From an uncultured Erysipelotrichaceae bacterium (lineage in GTDB: Bacteria > Bacillota_I > Bacilli_A > Erysipelotrichales > Erysipelotrichaceae): a stretch of 64,000 bases of DNA. The notes beneath the pieces are model-generated. The model saw only the letters and a list, made by a program, of their open reading frames with translations, searched no databases and had not been told where the DNA came from. Within the stretch, counting starts at the first letter, position 1, and every line of letters starts with the position of its first letter. The stretch covers positions 26,789 to 90,788 of the forward strand of contig CAKUQM010000002.1 of the NCBI GenBank assembly GCA_934675465.1. The letters run 5' to 3'. Positions 11,221 to 20,036 of the stretch are shown here, piece after piece. The translations under genes and the position numbers were made by a program.

Positions 11221-12366
11221 TTACATTAATGAACGATATAATGCTTCAATATCTTCAACTGTGCATTCTCTTGGGTTACCAGGACGGCAAGCATCGTTGA
11301 ATGCATCGATTGATAATTGGTGAAGGTCTTCTTCCTTAACAACACCCTTTAAAGAGCATTCGATACCTACATCACTAGCTAATTGCTTAACAGCATCGAT
11401 AGCAGCCTTGCGGTATTCTTCTTGGCTCATTTCATCAACGCCCTTAACGCCCATAGCACGAGCGATTTCACGGTATTTTTCGCCACTTACACAAGCGTTG
11501 AATTCCATAGAAGTTGGAAGTAATGTAGCACAAGCCTTACCATGCGGCATATCGTAGTAAGCACTTAATGTGTGAGCCATAGCGTGGTCAACACCAAGGC
11601 CTACATTAGAGAAGCCCATACCAGCGATATATTGGCCAAGTGCCATACCTTCTCTACCATCTTTTTCGTTGTTTACTGCAGCTCTTAAGTTCTTAGCAAT
11701 CAATTCGATAGCTTTGATGTGGAACATATCAGATAGTTCCCAAGCACCAGCAGTTGTATAACCTTCGATTGCGTGAGTCAAAGCGTCCATACCTGTTGCA
11801 GCAGTTAAACCCTTAGGCATTGATGACATCATTTCTGGGTCAACAACAGCTACTACTGGGATATCATGAACGTCAACACAAACGAATTTTCTCTTCTTTT
11901 CAACATCAGTGATTACATAGTTGATTGTAACTTCAGCAGCAGTACCAGCAGTTGTTGGAACAGCGATAATTGGAACACAAGGGTTCTTAGTTGGAGCTAC
12001 GCCTTCAAGAGATCTTACATCTTCAAATTCAGGGTTAGTAATGATAATACCAATTGCCTTTGAAGTATCCATTGAAGAGCCACCACCGATTGCGATAATG
12101 CAGTCAGCACCACATTCTTTAAAAGTCTTTACACCCTCTTTAACGTTTTCAATAGTTGGATTTGGTTTGATGTTTGAATATAGATGATATTCAATACCAG
12201 CCTTTTCTAATAAATCAGTTACTTTAGCAGTAACACCAAACTTTACAAGATCAGGGTCAGATGCAACGAAGGCTTTCTTGAAGCCACGAGCCTTGAATTC
12301 TTCAGGAATTACGCTAATGCATCCAGCACCATGATAAGATGTTTCATTTAAAACAAATCTATTCAT
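11221..12366 (-). CDS. fucO: Lactaldehyde reductase / 1,2-propanediol oxidoreductase, Fe-dependent
   Basis: 381 residues, the same length as E. coli FucO (382). The stretch TTAGTAAEVTINYVITD and the following KFVCVDVHDIP are nearly diagnostic for FucO among Fe-dependent alcohol dehydrogenases. NAD-binding GGGSSMDTSKAIG and metal-ligand histidines (MDALTHAIEGY, VDHAMAHTL, MPHGKA) are intact. It reduces L-lactaldehyde from fucose or rhamnose breakdown to 1,2-propanediol with NADH. ATG at 12366 is chosen over the TTG at 12381 because GGAGGA (12374-12379) lies 7 bases upstream. No fucose or rhamnose genes are nearby, so it may serve as a general aldehyde reductase for redox balance. Confidence 0.92.
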   Translation of the reverse strand: MNRFVLNETSYHGAGCISVIPEEFKARGFKKAFVASDPDLVKFGVTAKVTDLLEKAGIEYHLYSNIKPNPTIENVKEGVKTFKECGADCIIAIGGGSSMDTSKAIGIIITNPEFEDVRSLEGVAPTKNPCVPIIAVPTTAGTAAEVTINYVITDVEKKRKFVCVDVHDIPVVAVVDPEMMSSMPKGLTAATGMDALTHAIEGYTTAGAWELSDMFHIKAIELIAKNLRAAVNNEKDGREGMALGQYIAGMGFSNVGLGVDHAMAHTLSAYYDMPHGKACATLLPTSMEFNACVSGEKYREIARAMGVKGVDEMSQEEYRKAAIDAVKQLASDVGIECSLKGVVKEEDLHQLSIDAFNDACRPGNPRECTVEDIEALYRSLM

Positions 12367-12403
12367 ATAATTATCCTCCAAGAATAATTATATAATATCT
12401 TAG

Positions 12404-13750
12404 ATGAAAAAGAGCTTATCTCAAGCACCTGTTAGAAGAAAGTTGTCATCTTTTCAGACGATAACATTAGGTTTTGCGGCAATTATATTGTTGGGTGCAC
12501 TTTTATTAATGCTGCCTATATCTAGTAAAAGTGGACAAGTAACCCCTTTTAGTAAGACCTTGTTTACTGCAACATCAGCAACTTGTGTTACTGGTTTGGT
12601 TGTCTTGGATACTGGCAGTTATTGGTCACTTTTTGGTCAATTTATTATTCTGATTCTTATTCAAATAGGGGGCTTAGGTGTAATTACTATTGCGGTAGCT
12701 TTGGCGATGTTGTCTGGTAAGAAGATATCGCTTATGCAAAGAAGCACTTTACAGGATTCTATTGCGGCTTTTAATGTGGGTGGTATTGTTCGTTTGACTA
12801 GATTTATTTTTAAAGGTACTTTTATTATTGAACTTATTGGTGCCCTATGTATGATGCCTACTTTTATTTCTGATTATGGAATTAAGGGTATTTGGTTAGC
12901 ATGTTTTCATTCAATATCAGCTTTCTGTAATGCGGGTTTTGATATTTTTGGTACTATTAATAATAAATTTATTTCGCTTGTTAATTATGTAAGTAATCCA
13001 GTTATTAATATAGTAATAATATCGTTGATTGTCATTGGTGGTATTGGTTTTTTAACTTGGGAAGACATTTGTAAACATAAGTTGGATTTTATGAAGTATC
13101 GTCTTCAGACTAAGCTTATTTTAATAACAACTTTAATTTTGATAGTAGTTCCTGCAATATTCTTCTTCTATATTGATTTTAATGACTTAAGTGGTTCTAG
13201 TAGAATATTAGCTTCATTATTTCAATCAGTTACTTTAAGAACAGCTGGTTTTAATACAGTCGATTTGACTCAAATGAGTGAAGCCAGTAAGATGTTGATG
13301 ATTATGTTGATGTTGATAGGCGGTTGTCCTGGTTCTACAGCTGGTGGTATGAAGACAACTACTGTTGCGGTTATTTTCTTGAATACTATTTCTACTTTCT
13401 TGAGAAAAGAGGATACAGAGGCTTTTGATAGAAGAATTGAGAATACAATTGTGAAGAATGCTTGTACAGTGGCAACTTTCTATATCTTTATTTTCTTCTT
13501 TGGTGGTATTGCGATAAGTGTTATTGAGAATTTACCGATTATTGATTGTATGTTTGAGACAGCAAGTGCTGTAGGTACTGTTGGTTTATCACTTGGATTG
13601 ACACCAACACTTAGCAGTGCTTCACATATTATTTTGATTATTTTGATGTATCTTGGTAGAGTAGGTGGTCTTACTTTAATTTATGCAGCTTTTAAAACAA
13701 GAGGCAGTATCGATGGTAGATATCCACTTGAGAAGGTAACTGTAGGATAG
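12404..13750 (+). CDS. ktrB: Potassium uptake channel subunit, TrkH/KtrB family
   Basis: 448 residues with the four repeated membrane-pore-membrane units of the SKT family. The pore loops are visible: TSATCVTGL, SISAFCNAGFD, TLRTAGFNT and SAVGTVGLS, each with the selectivity-filter glycine. It forms the membrane part of the KtrAB sodium-dependent K+ uptake system with the RCK protein encoded 12 bases downstream. There is no ribosome binding site: an in-frame TAG directly precedes the ATG, and a TATAAT box (12391-12396) ends 7 bases before it, suggesting a leaderless transcript. It is divergent from fucO with only 37 bases between. Confidence 0.93.
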   Translation: MKKSLSQAPVRRKLSSFQTITLGFAAIILLGALLLMLPISSKSGQVTPFSKTLFTATSATCVTGLVVLDTGSYWSLFGQFIILILIQIGGLGVITIAVALAMLSGKKISLMQRSTLQDSIAAFNVGGIVRLTRFIFKGTFIIELIGALCMMPTFISDYGIKGIWLACFHSISAFCNAGFDIFGTINNKFISLVNYVSNPVINIVIISLIVIGGIGFLTWEDICKHKLDFMKYRLQTKLILITTLILIVVPAIFFFYIDFNDLSGSSRILASLFQSVTLRTAGFNTVDLTQMSEASKMLMIMLMLIGGCPGSTAGGMKTTTVAVIFLNTISTFLRKEDTEAFDRRIENTIVKNACTVATFYIFIFFFGGIAISVIENLPIIDCMFETASAVGTVGLSLGLTPTLSSASHIILIILMYLGRVGGLTLIYAAFKTRGSIDGRYPLEKVTVG

Positions 13751-13762
13751 GAGTTAGATTAG

Positions 13763-14410
13763 ATGAAGAATATTTTACTTATAGGTTTAGGTCGTTTTGG
13801 TAAGCATGTTGCGATGCAACTTAATGAATTGGGTCATGAGGTTATGGCTGTTGACAGTAATGAAGAGAGGGTTAATAAGGTATTGGATTATGTTACTAAT
13901 GCACAAATTGGTGATAGTACTAATTCATATTTCTTGAATTCGTTGGGTATTTCTAATTTTGATGTTTGTATCGTAGCTATTGGCAGTAATTTCCAAAATT
14001 CTTTAGAGACTACTTCTTTATTAAAAGAATTAGGGGCTAAGAAGGTTATTTCAAGAGCTGAGAGGGATGTTCAGGCGAAATTCTTGTTAAGAAATGGTGC
14101 TGATGATGTTGTATATCCTGAGAAACAAATGGCTAGATGGACTGCGATTAGATATACAGCAGATCATGTCTTGGATTATGTTGAGGTTGATAAGGATAAT
14201 GCCTTATTTGAGGTGGAAGTACCTCCTAAGTGGATTGGCAAGACTATTAGGGAATTGGATGTTCGTAATAGTTTTAATATCAATATTATCGGCATTAAGA
14301 GGAATGGTAAGATGGATGTCAATGTATCTCCTGATTTACCTTTAAGTGATGATGTAAGTTTAATGGTAATTGGTGATTACGATTCTATTAAGAAGTGTTT
14401 CCATATTTAA
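13763..14410 (+). CDS. ktrA: Potassium uptake regulatory subunit, TrkA/KtrA family
   Basis: 215 residues. N-terminal RCK Rossmann domain with the nucleotide-binding loop GLGRFG (about 8-13), followed by the acidic VDSNEERV at the end of beta-2. The C-terminal RCK_C domain (about 140-215) has VPPKWIGKTIRELDVR. KtrA forms an octameric ring on the cytosolic side that gates KtrB in response to ATP/ADP. It is preceded by TAGGAG and lies 12 bases after ktrB, so the two are cotranscribed. Confidence 0.93.
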   Translation: MKNILLIGLGRFGKHVAMQLNELGHEVMAVDSNEERVNKVLDYVTNAQIGDSTNSYFLNSLGISNFDVCIVAIGSNFQNSLETTSLLKELGAKKVISRAERDVQAKFLLRNGADDVVYPEKQMARWTAIRYTADHVLDYVEVDKDNALFEVEVPPKWIGKTIRELDVRNSFNINIIGIKRNGKMDVNVSPDLPLSDDVSLMVIGDYDSIKKCFHI

Positions 14411-14479
14411 TATAAGATATTTTTTGATATTTAATGTATTAAAAAACTACACAATTATTAGCTAAGTGAGGTGATACGA

Positions 14480-16642
14480 ATGGCACAAAAATATTTAGAT
14501 TCACATATGTGGAAATTAGAAGATCTATTTGAATGCATTTATAATGTCCCTGTATATCAGAGACCTTATTCTTGGGATGTTGAACAAATCCAAGTTTTGT
14601 TAGATGACATTCACGAAGCTTACATTGCTCCAGATAATGAAGATGGTTACTACACAGGAAATCTTATAATATTCGATAGAAACGATAAAATAAATGGTCT
14701 TATTTTAAAGTATGATATTATTGATGGCCAACAAAGAATCACTACATTTTCATTAATTTTGTTAGCTATATACTGTAAAGCAAAGTCAGATGATATTAAT
14801 GATGATACAGTCGATGCTGTTAAGCGTGCATTATGGAAAAAAATAAAACGCGAATATCAACGAGAATATCCTGTAATTACATTGAATAGCATTGAAAAAA
14901 AGTGCTTTTCCGATATATTCGATAAAGCATATGATGATCCAAATAAAATACTAGACTATTGCGAAACTTATAAGACTTCTTCTAAATTTGAGGACAGAGT
15001 CATTAATAATTTCAAACATATATATAAATATTTAAATGATGAAATATGTGATTATAATAATCCAAACGCTTTATTAGATTATGCTGATTACCTTTTACAA
15101 TATGTACAATTTATTGTGATTGAGGCTAATTGTCAGGCAAATAGAGTCTTTTCAATATTCGAATCAATAAACAGCAAGGGCAAAAAACTAGAAGAAATAG
15201 ATTTGATAAAGACATATATTTTTTCAAAGTTAGATGAAGGTTCACATGCAAAGTACTTGGATATTTGGGGCCAACTTATTATCCAAACAAACGACAATCT
15301 TTACGATTATCTATCTACCTATATAAAAGCCTTTCTATGCTTTTACAGGCAGAATATTTCCGTTGATAACTTCAAAATTATCGTTGATAGGGATATGCTT
15401 GAGTACTATAAGGTTAATAGCGAAGCTGAAGCTCTAAAACGTCTGTTGGATGATTTATACAAAAAAGTAGAAGCATATAATATGTTGCATTCAGCTGAAA
15501 AAGCAAATGAACTTGTCAACAATAATAAATTCAGGTTCTATTACAAGATTTTTACAGAAGTAGCTTACAAACATCCAAACGCTTTGTTCCTTAGAATGCT
15601 TATTGAATATAAGGAAGGATTATTGAGCAAAGATGATGTTGCAGAAATTGTTAAGGAAACTGTTGGATTTATGGTTAAATTCTTAACAATAAGTGGGAAA
15701 GACAGTAAAGATGTGATAACAATGTTTTCTACGATTATGAGAGATATTTATGAAAACAATAGAATAATAAAAAAGAATGTTATAAATATCATAGCTACAG
15801 AATATATTAATAAAAGTATTACCACCGATAGTCTTAAGACTGCTTTAAATTCATTAGATGCGTACGAACAAAATAGAAGGTTGACAATTGCCTTACTTGC
15901 GTTAATAGAATCTTCATCGAAAGATAAAAACGGAGCTATAAAAACATCTTTTGATCAAGCATATACATTGCTAGACTCATTTAGTGATTCGTTCAGCTTG
16001 GATCATTTATTGGTGCAGACTCCAGATAAGAACTCTAAACACTTTAAGTATTATAAGCAAGATGATGGTACACTTGCCCTTAAGGATGGCCACGATTTTC
16101 CGGAGAATGTAGTTCAAGGCATGGGGTATGATACCTTTACTAAAAAAATTTTGAATCGTATTGGAAATTTAAGAATCTATTATCGTGATAAGAATTCCAG
16201 TAGAAATAATACAGCTATCTCATTAAAGGAATATCCAAATTTTTACAATTATGATGATATAGATAAAAGAAGCCATGATATAGAGCGAATTATATTTGAT
16301 GAATGTTTTCCACAACCTAAAATTGATATAAAGGATATACAAACTTTAAACAAAAGGGCCTATGAGCAGTCGTTTCCAAAAATGAATAAACTTATTGAAT
16401 ATGGAATTGTATCACCTGGAGATATTTTGTATATTATATGCAATCCTGGTGATTCAGAGGCAGAACTTCTTGATTCAAAACATGTATCTTACAAAGGTGA
16501 AAAAATGACACTTAATGAGTGGGGTTGCAAAGTAACTGGATGGCGTTCTATTAGAATATATGCCTATGCAGCAAAAAAAGGCGAAATTGAAACTCTACAA
16601 GAAAAAAGAGAATTATATATCCAAAATAATAATGAAAGCTAA
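14480..16642 (+). CDS. DUF262/DUF1524 GmrSD-like protein with C-terminal RAMA-like domain
   Basis: 720 residues. DUF262 (GmrS-like ParB/sulfiredoxin-fold NTPase) motifs are VPVYQRPYSW (residues 23-32) and IIDGQQR (80-86). A DUF1524-like HNH segment follows at about 505-570 with FSLDHLLVQTPD and GNLRIYYRDKNSSRNN. The last ~75 residues (LIEYGIVSPGDILY ... GCKVTGWRSIRIYAY) resemble RAMA domains attached to restriction and modification proteins. Proteins of this class include modification-dependent type IV restriction enzymes, so a phage-defence role is likely but not shown. The ATG at 14480 fits GAGGTGAT at 14467-14474. The central ~350 residues are helical and unassigned. It stands alone, without a methyltransferase partner. 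Confidence 0.75.
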   Translation: MAQKYLDSHMWKLEDLFECIYNVPVYQRPYSWDVEQIQVLLDDIHEAYIAPDNEDGYYTGNLIIFDRNDKINGLILKYDIIDGQQRITTFSLILLAIYCKAKSDDINDDTVDAVKRALWKKIKREYQREYPVITLNSIEKKCFSDIFDKAYDDPNKILDYCETYKTSSKFEDRVINNFKHIYKYLNDEICDYNNPNALLDYADYLLQYVQFIVIEANCQANRVFSIFESINSKGKKLEEIDLIKTYIFSKLDEGSHAKYLDIWGQLIIQTNDNLYDYLSTYIKAFLCFYRQNISVDNFKIIVDRDMLEYYKVNSEAEALKRLLDDLYKKVEAYNMLHSAEKANELVNNNKFRFYYKIFTEVAYKHPNALFLRMLIEYKEGLLSKDDVAEIVKETVGFMVKFLTISGKDSKDVITMFSTIMRDIYENNRIIKKNVINIIATEYINKSITTDSLKTALNSLDAYEQNRRLTIALLALIESSSKDKNGAIKTSFDQAYTLLDSFSDSFSLDHLLVQTPDKNSKHFKYYKQDDGTLALKDGHDFPENVVQGMGYDTFTKKILNRIGNLRIYYRDKNSSRNNTAISLKEYPNFYNYDDIDKRSHDIERIIFDECFPQPKIDIKDIQTLNKRAYEQSFPKMNKLIEYGIVSPGDILYIICNPGDSEAELLDSKHVSYKGEKMTLNEWGCKVTGWRSIRIYAYAAKKGEIETLQEKRELYIQNNNES

Positions 16643-17051
16643 TCAAAGAAAGTTAGGTAAAACCATCATATGTTGTTGGTTAATTAGCATTGGTGATATT
16701 ATGGCTAACAACAGTGCATCCTTTAGTAAATTGCTAATGTTATCTATAGTTGATATACTTTGATTGAAAATTAACTATATATTTAGTTGATTTTTTGTCG
16801 ATCCAAGAGACGTTAAACTTCTTGGCACTGAAAAGGAAGAGACTTTGAACTCCGAAGTAAGATAAGGATAACGATAGGTATCTCTATTCCATCGTTTATT
16901 AGAAATGATGATATTTTGATAAATAAATCATTTGTTGTTTATCTTATTGAAAACCCTTTTTGAATAATATCCTTATAAATAAAAAACTATTTACATGCAC
17001 CAAATATGGTACATGTATTTTTTTAATATGTAGCTGTAGGAGGGGAAGATT
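16643..17051 (+). other. Gene-free stretch ending in a terminator-like hairpin
   Basis: No credible coding sequence on either strand. The only structured part is a hairpin at 16992-17017 described separately. The remainder is AT-rich without obvious repeats, RNA genes or promoter pairs that I can support. Confidence 0.5.
16992..17024 (+). terminator. Intrinsic terminator or attenuator upstream of the repeat peptide gene
   Basis: TACATGCACC (16992-17001) pairs with GGTACATGTA (17008-17017), one mismatch, six-base loop, followed by seven T residues. It is 350 bases from the previous gene and only 28 bases before the next start, so it could act as an attenuator in the leader of the gene at 17052. 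Confidence 0.65.
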
Positions 17052-17279
17052 ATGTCTGATGAGGAAATTTTGATTAAATACTTTGGTGGAAAGCCACAAT
17101 GGTATGGTAAAAAACTATACAAAATTGGCGAATTAAGAGTCGAATACTATGGAACCAAATTGTATAAAGTTGGAGGCGGAAAAATTGAATATTACAATAA
17201 TAAGTTATACAAAATAAATGGTGAGAAAGTTACCTGGTATGGTGACAAAGTATATAAAATAGGTGATAGAAGATTTTAA
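17052..17279 (+). CDS. Small protein of four imperfect tandem repeats
   Basis: 75 residues preceded by a strong ribosome binding site (TAGGAGGGG). After a short start (MSDEEILIKYF) the chain consists of about four 15-17 residue repeats around the core KLYKIGGxKVxYYG: GKKLYKIGELRVEYYG, TKLYKVGGGKIEYY, NKLYKINGEKVTWYG and DKVYKIGDR. Alternating hydrophobic and polar residues predict a repeated beta-hairpin or beta-meander. There is no signal peptide or membrane segment. I do not know a function. It lies directly upstream of a WYL regulator in the same direction. Confidence 0.7.
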   Translation: MSDEEILIKYFGGKPQWYGKKLYKIGELRVEYYGTKLYKVGGGKIEYYNNKLYKINGEKVTWYGDKVYKIGDRRF

Positions 17280-17315
17280 TATTATTAGCAAATTATTTAT
17301 AAATGACTTTACTTG

Positions 17316-17321
17316 TATAAT
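17316..17321 (+). promoter_or_regulatory. Extended -10 element of the WYL regulator gene
   Basis: The sequence TTGTATAATATG contains TATAAT (17316-17321) with a TG just upstream, 28 bases before the start codon. No good -35 box is visible, consistent with an extended -10 promoter. Confidence 0.45.
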
Positions 17322-17349
17322 ATGTGTATAAGGAAGTTAAGTTAATTCT

Positions 17350-18330
17350 ATGAATAATTTTGAACCAAAGAAGCTAGCTCTAATTCGTATATTAGATATA
17401 TTGAAGTTCTATAGCGATGCCAACCATCCGCTTACTCAAGAAGAGATTATTGATTATCTTGAATCAGACTATGGAGTAGTTATTGAAAGAAAGGCTGTCG
17501 GCAGAAATATATCCTTATTAAAGGAAGCTGGAATTGAAATAGAAACAGATAAAAGAGGTACTTATTTTAATGGCCAATTGCTTAGTGATTCGGAGTTACA
17601 TTTGATTATAGATTCAATACTTGCTAGTAAACATATATCACAAGAACAGTCAAAGAGTTTAATAGATAGAGTGGCTTCTTTATCTAATAAATATTTTAAT
17701 AAGCATATTAAAAATACTTATTCATTGAATCAAAGGGGAAAGGTTCACAACGAACTATTATTTCATAATATTGAAGTTATTGATGAAGCAATTGAAAAAC
17801 AAAAGAAAATTAAATATACATACAATAAATATGCTTTAGACAAAAAGCTTCATAAGTCAGCAGATCATGTTGTGAGTCCTTACCAAATGTTATTACATAA
17901 TCAAAGGTATTATTTAATGTGCCATGATGAAAAATGGAAACATATCGCATATCACAGAGTTGATAAGATAACCAATATTGAAATTACTGATGAATCATTG
18001 AATGATATAAGAACAATTAGTGGTTATGAAAATGGAATTGATTATAAGGAAATCGCTACTCAAATGCCTTATTTTTATTCGACTGAAAAACCAGAAATAA
18101 TAGAATTTTATTGTGATGAAGGGATTGTTGATCAAATCGTTGACTGGTTTGGCGATGATGTGATTTTTGAAGAAGAGAACAATAAGATTAAAGTAACAAT
18201 CAAAGCTAATCAATCGTCTATTATTTATTGGCTCTTACAATATATTCAATATATTGAAGTAATTGGGCCTAAAAAGGTTAAAGACAAGATATTAGAAATA
18301 TTAGAAACTAGCTATCAAAGAAATAAATGA
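17350..18330 (+). CDS. WYL-domain transcriptional regulator
   Basis: 326 residues. N-terminal winged helix-turn-helix (about 8-65, with HPLTQEEIIDYLESDYG and AVGRNISLLKEAGIEI). The WYL domain follows at about 135-230 with VSPYQMLLHNQRYYLMCHD and KHIAYHRVDKITNIEI; the usual W-Y-L triad appears as YYL. A C-terminal WCX-like extension ends in YIEVIGPKKVKDKILEIL. WYL regulators bind nucleic-acid ligands and often control defence or mobile-element genes, which suits the island context beside the DUF262 protein. Confidence 0.88.
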   Translation: MNNFEPKKLALIRILDILKFYSDANHPLTQEEIIDYLESDYGVVIERKAVGRNISLLKEAGIEIETDKRGTYFNGQLLSDSELHLIIDSILASKHISQEQSKSLIDRVASLSNKYFNKHIKNTYSLNQRGKVHNELLFHNIEVIDEAIEKQKKIKYTYNKYALDKKLHKSADHVVSPYQMLLHNQRYYLMCHDEKWKHIAYHRVDKITNIEITDESLNDIRTISGYENGIDYKEIATQMPYFYSTEKPEIIEFYCDEGIVDQIVDWFGDDVIFEEENNKIKVTIKANQSSIIYWLLQYIQYIEVIGPKKVKDKILEILETSYQRNK

Positions 18331-18341
18331 TGGGATAATAT

Positions 18342-18500
18342 ATGCCAAAATATACAGAATTGGTTGTTGACAAAAAACAGTTTTTTAGATTGCTTAATAG
18401 ATAAATATAACAAAGATCCAAAAGAAGAAAAGAAGAGTTTATATTACAATATTTTGATAAGTATTCTATATTTGAAGATTTTATAGAATTTGGAATTTGA
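18342..18500 (+). pseudogene. Probable decayed small gene
   Basis: An ATG at 18342 opens a 20-codon frame (MPKYTELVVDKKQFFRLLN) that stops at 18404. Coding-like sequence then appears in other frames: DKYNKDPKEEKK and later QYFDKYSIFEDFIEFGI, ending with TGA at 18500. Acidic and lysine-rich segments scattered over three frames suggest a short gene broken by indels. No family is recognised, and it may also be noncoding. Confidence 0.3.
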
Positions 18501-18533
18501 AAAAGTCAATATCAAAATCGAGGAGGAAGAGAA

Positions 18534-19877
18534 ATGAGTATACCACATATAAAAAATGCATTTGAAAATGTCAAACATGCATGCGAGAAAAATTTAAAAA
18601 AGCTGTATCCAGGTGGAATCCCGGAGATGGTGAAAGAAAGATATGAGGAAGAGCTGAAATATCTAAAAAAATCGGAATACCAGGATGATTTTGAAATATT
18701 CCGGAGATTATGTGAAGAGGGGAAGCGTACCTCGCAATATATCATGTTGAGAGGTACCATAGGAGGCTCATTTTTGCTTTACCTTTTGGACAATAGCCGC
18801 CCGAACCCAATGCCGGCACATTATTATTGTAGAAAATGTGGTCATATGGAAATCGTGAATACGGGGATATTCGGAATAGATTTACCTGAAATAGAGTGTC
18901 CAGTTTGTGGAGAAAAGGTTACAGGTGATGGCTTTGGAATACGTATAGAATCTGTATGGGGAACAGCGGGTGAAAAAAATATTTACTTTGAATATGAAAT
19001 TAGTAGTGAATTTTTGCCATTTGCAAAAAGAGTGTTGGAAAGGCTCTACCCAGGCAATGAAGTAGTGAATTATGGAGATGATAATATTTTTGTCATGTCT
19101 TATGGAGTAAGAGACATGAATAGAGAGATGGAAGTGACGCCGTCTGGATTTGCAATTTTACCTAAAGCAAGGACGATGAAAGATTATCCGGAATTTGTAA
19201 CTTATCTGGAAGGCGGAGAGCCGTGTCTTAGTGAAGTGATAAGATTTTTTCCAAAAGATAGTGGCGTTAAGAGAGTGAGGTTGTCACCGCTTCCTCGAAT
19301 AGAACATCTGATGGAATTGCAGAGAAGAAGTGGCTTATATGCATGTGAAGTGCGCATTCCGGAGCTTAGGGGAATGACATGCTATGATTTTATTAATTCA
19401 AGAGAATTATTTATGAACGAGAATGATCTGTTTACCCAGAAACTACCGCAGAATTATAGGGCTATGGCTAATTGTTGTGCGGCGGCGGAAAATAGCTATA
19501 GATGTTTAGACATGTCGAAAGACGGATGGAACTGGGAGTTGGAAAAAGATTTAGAAAGTCTAGATTTTCAGGAATATCCGTGTTATACCCGGGATGATTT
19601 TTTTGAGCAGTTTATGAACTGTGGCATAGAGAAAGGGGAGGCTTATCGATTTTCAGAGATTATTCGGAAAGGCATAGCAGAGAATAATAAAGATTTTGAG
19701 GCACTGACTATACCGGAAGGCTTAAAAAATGTTGCGAAAATGTATTGGTATGTTTCGTCGAAGGCACATGTGGTGGAGAGATTACTGATTGTGGCCAGAC
19801 TGACTTATTATATGAAGTGGAATAGTCGGGTGTATAGTGTGGTAGTTCGAAAAAAGAAATCTGGTGTACAAAATTAA
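18534..19877 (+). CDS. PolC-derived protein lacking the polymerase catalytic aspartates
   Basis: 447 residues with a strong GAGGAGGAAG ribosome binding site. It follows the palm/fingers part of Gram-positive PolC in order: PEMVKERYEEELKYL, then MLRGTIGGSFLLYLLD (PolC GSRGSVGSSFVATMT), NPMPAHYYC, the zinc cysteines C99/C102/C122/C125 (CRKC and CPVC), and a C-terminal IIRKGIAE ... SSKAHVVERLLIVARLTYYMK matching PolC's RKGKG ... FPKAHAAAYV segment. At the active site, PolC's PDIDLNF aligns with KNIYFEY (148-154), so both aspartates are lost. Exonuclease, PHP and OB parts are absent. Higher GC and different codon use than its neighbours suggest transfer. It may bind DNA or mimic PolC; no polymerase activity is expected. 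Confidence 0.75.
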   Translation: MSIPHIKNAFENVKHACEKNLKKLYPGGIPEMVKERYEEELKYLKKSEYQDDFEIFRRLCEEGKRTSQYIMLRGTIGGSFLLYLLDNSRPNPMPAHYYCRKCGHMEIVNTGIFGIDLPEIECPVCGEKVTGDGFGIRIESVWGTAGEKNIYFEYEISSEFLPFAKRVLERLYPGNEVVNYGDDNIFVMSYGVRDMNREMEVTPSGFAILPKARTMKDYPEFVTYLEGGEPCLSEVIRFFPKDSGVKRVRLSPLPRIEHLMELQRRSGLYACEVRIPELRGMTCYDFINSRELFMNENDLFTQKLPQNYRAMANCCAAAENSYRCLDMSKDGWNWELEKDLESLDFQEYPCYTRDDFFEQFMNCGIEKGEAYRFSEIIRKGIAENNKDFEALTIPEGLKNVAKMYWYVSSKAHVVERLLIVARLTYYMKWNSRVYSVVVRKKKSGVQN

Positions 19878-19894
19878 GATTGGAATAGAAAGGG

Positions 19895-19949
19895 ATGAAG
19901 TATAATCAAAATTCTAATATATGGAATGACAAATTATACTTCATTTTTA
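19895..19949 (+). terminator. Terminator after the PolC-like gene
   Basis: Perfect 12-bp inverted repeat ATGAAGTATAAT (19895-19906) and its complement (19933-19944) followed by a run of T. The 26-base loop is long for a terminator. Confidence 0.6.
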
Positions 19950-20036
19950 AGAATAGTGTAATAAAAGAACAGTAATTACACACCAAAACTTCTGTTGAGT
20001 GACATCTGTTTTTTAAATATACATAGGTAATCTTCA

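Noticed and set aside
16700..16762. Short frame starting MANNSASFSKLLML
   Set aside because: Only 20 codons, no ribosome binding site and no conserved features.
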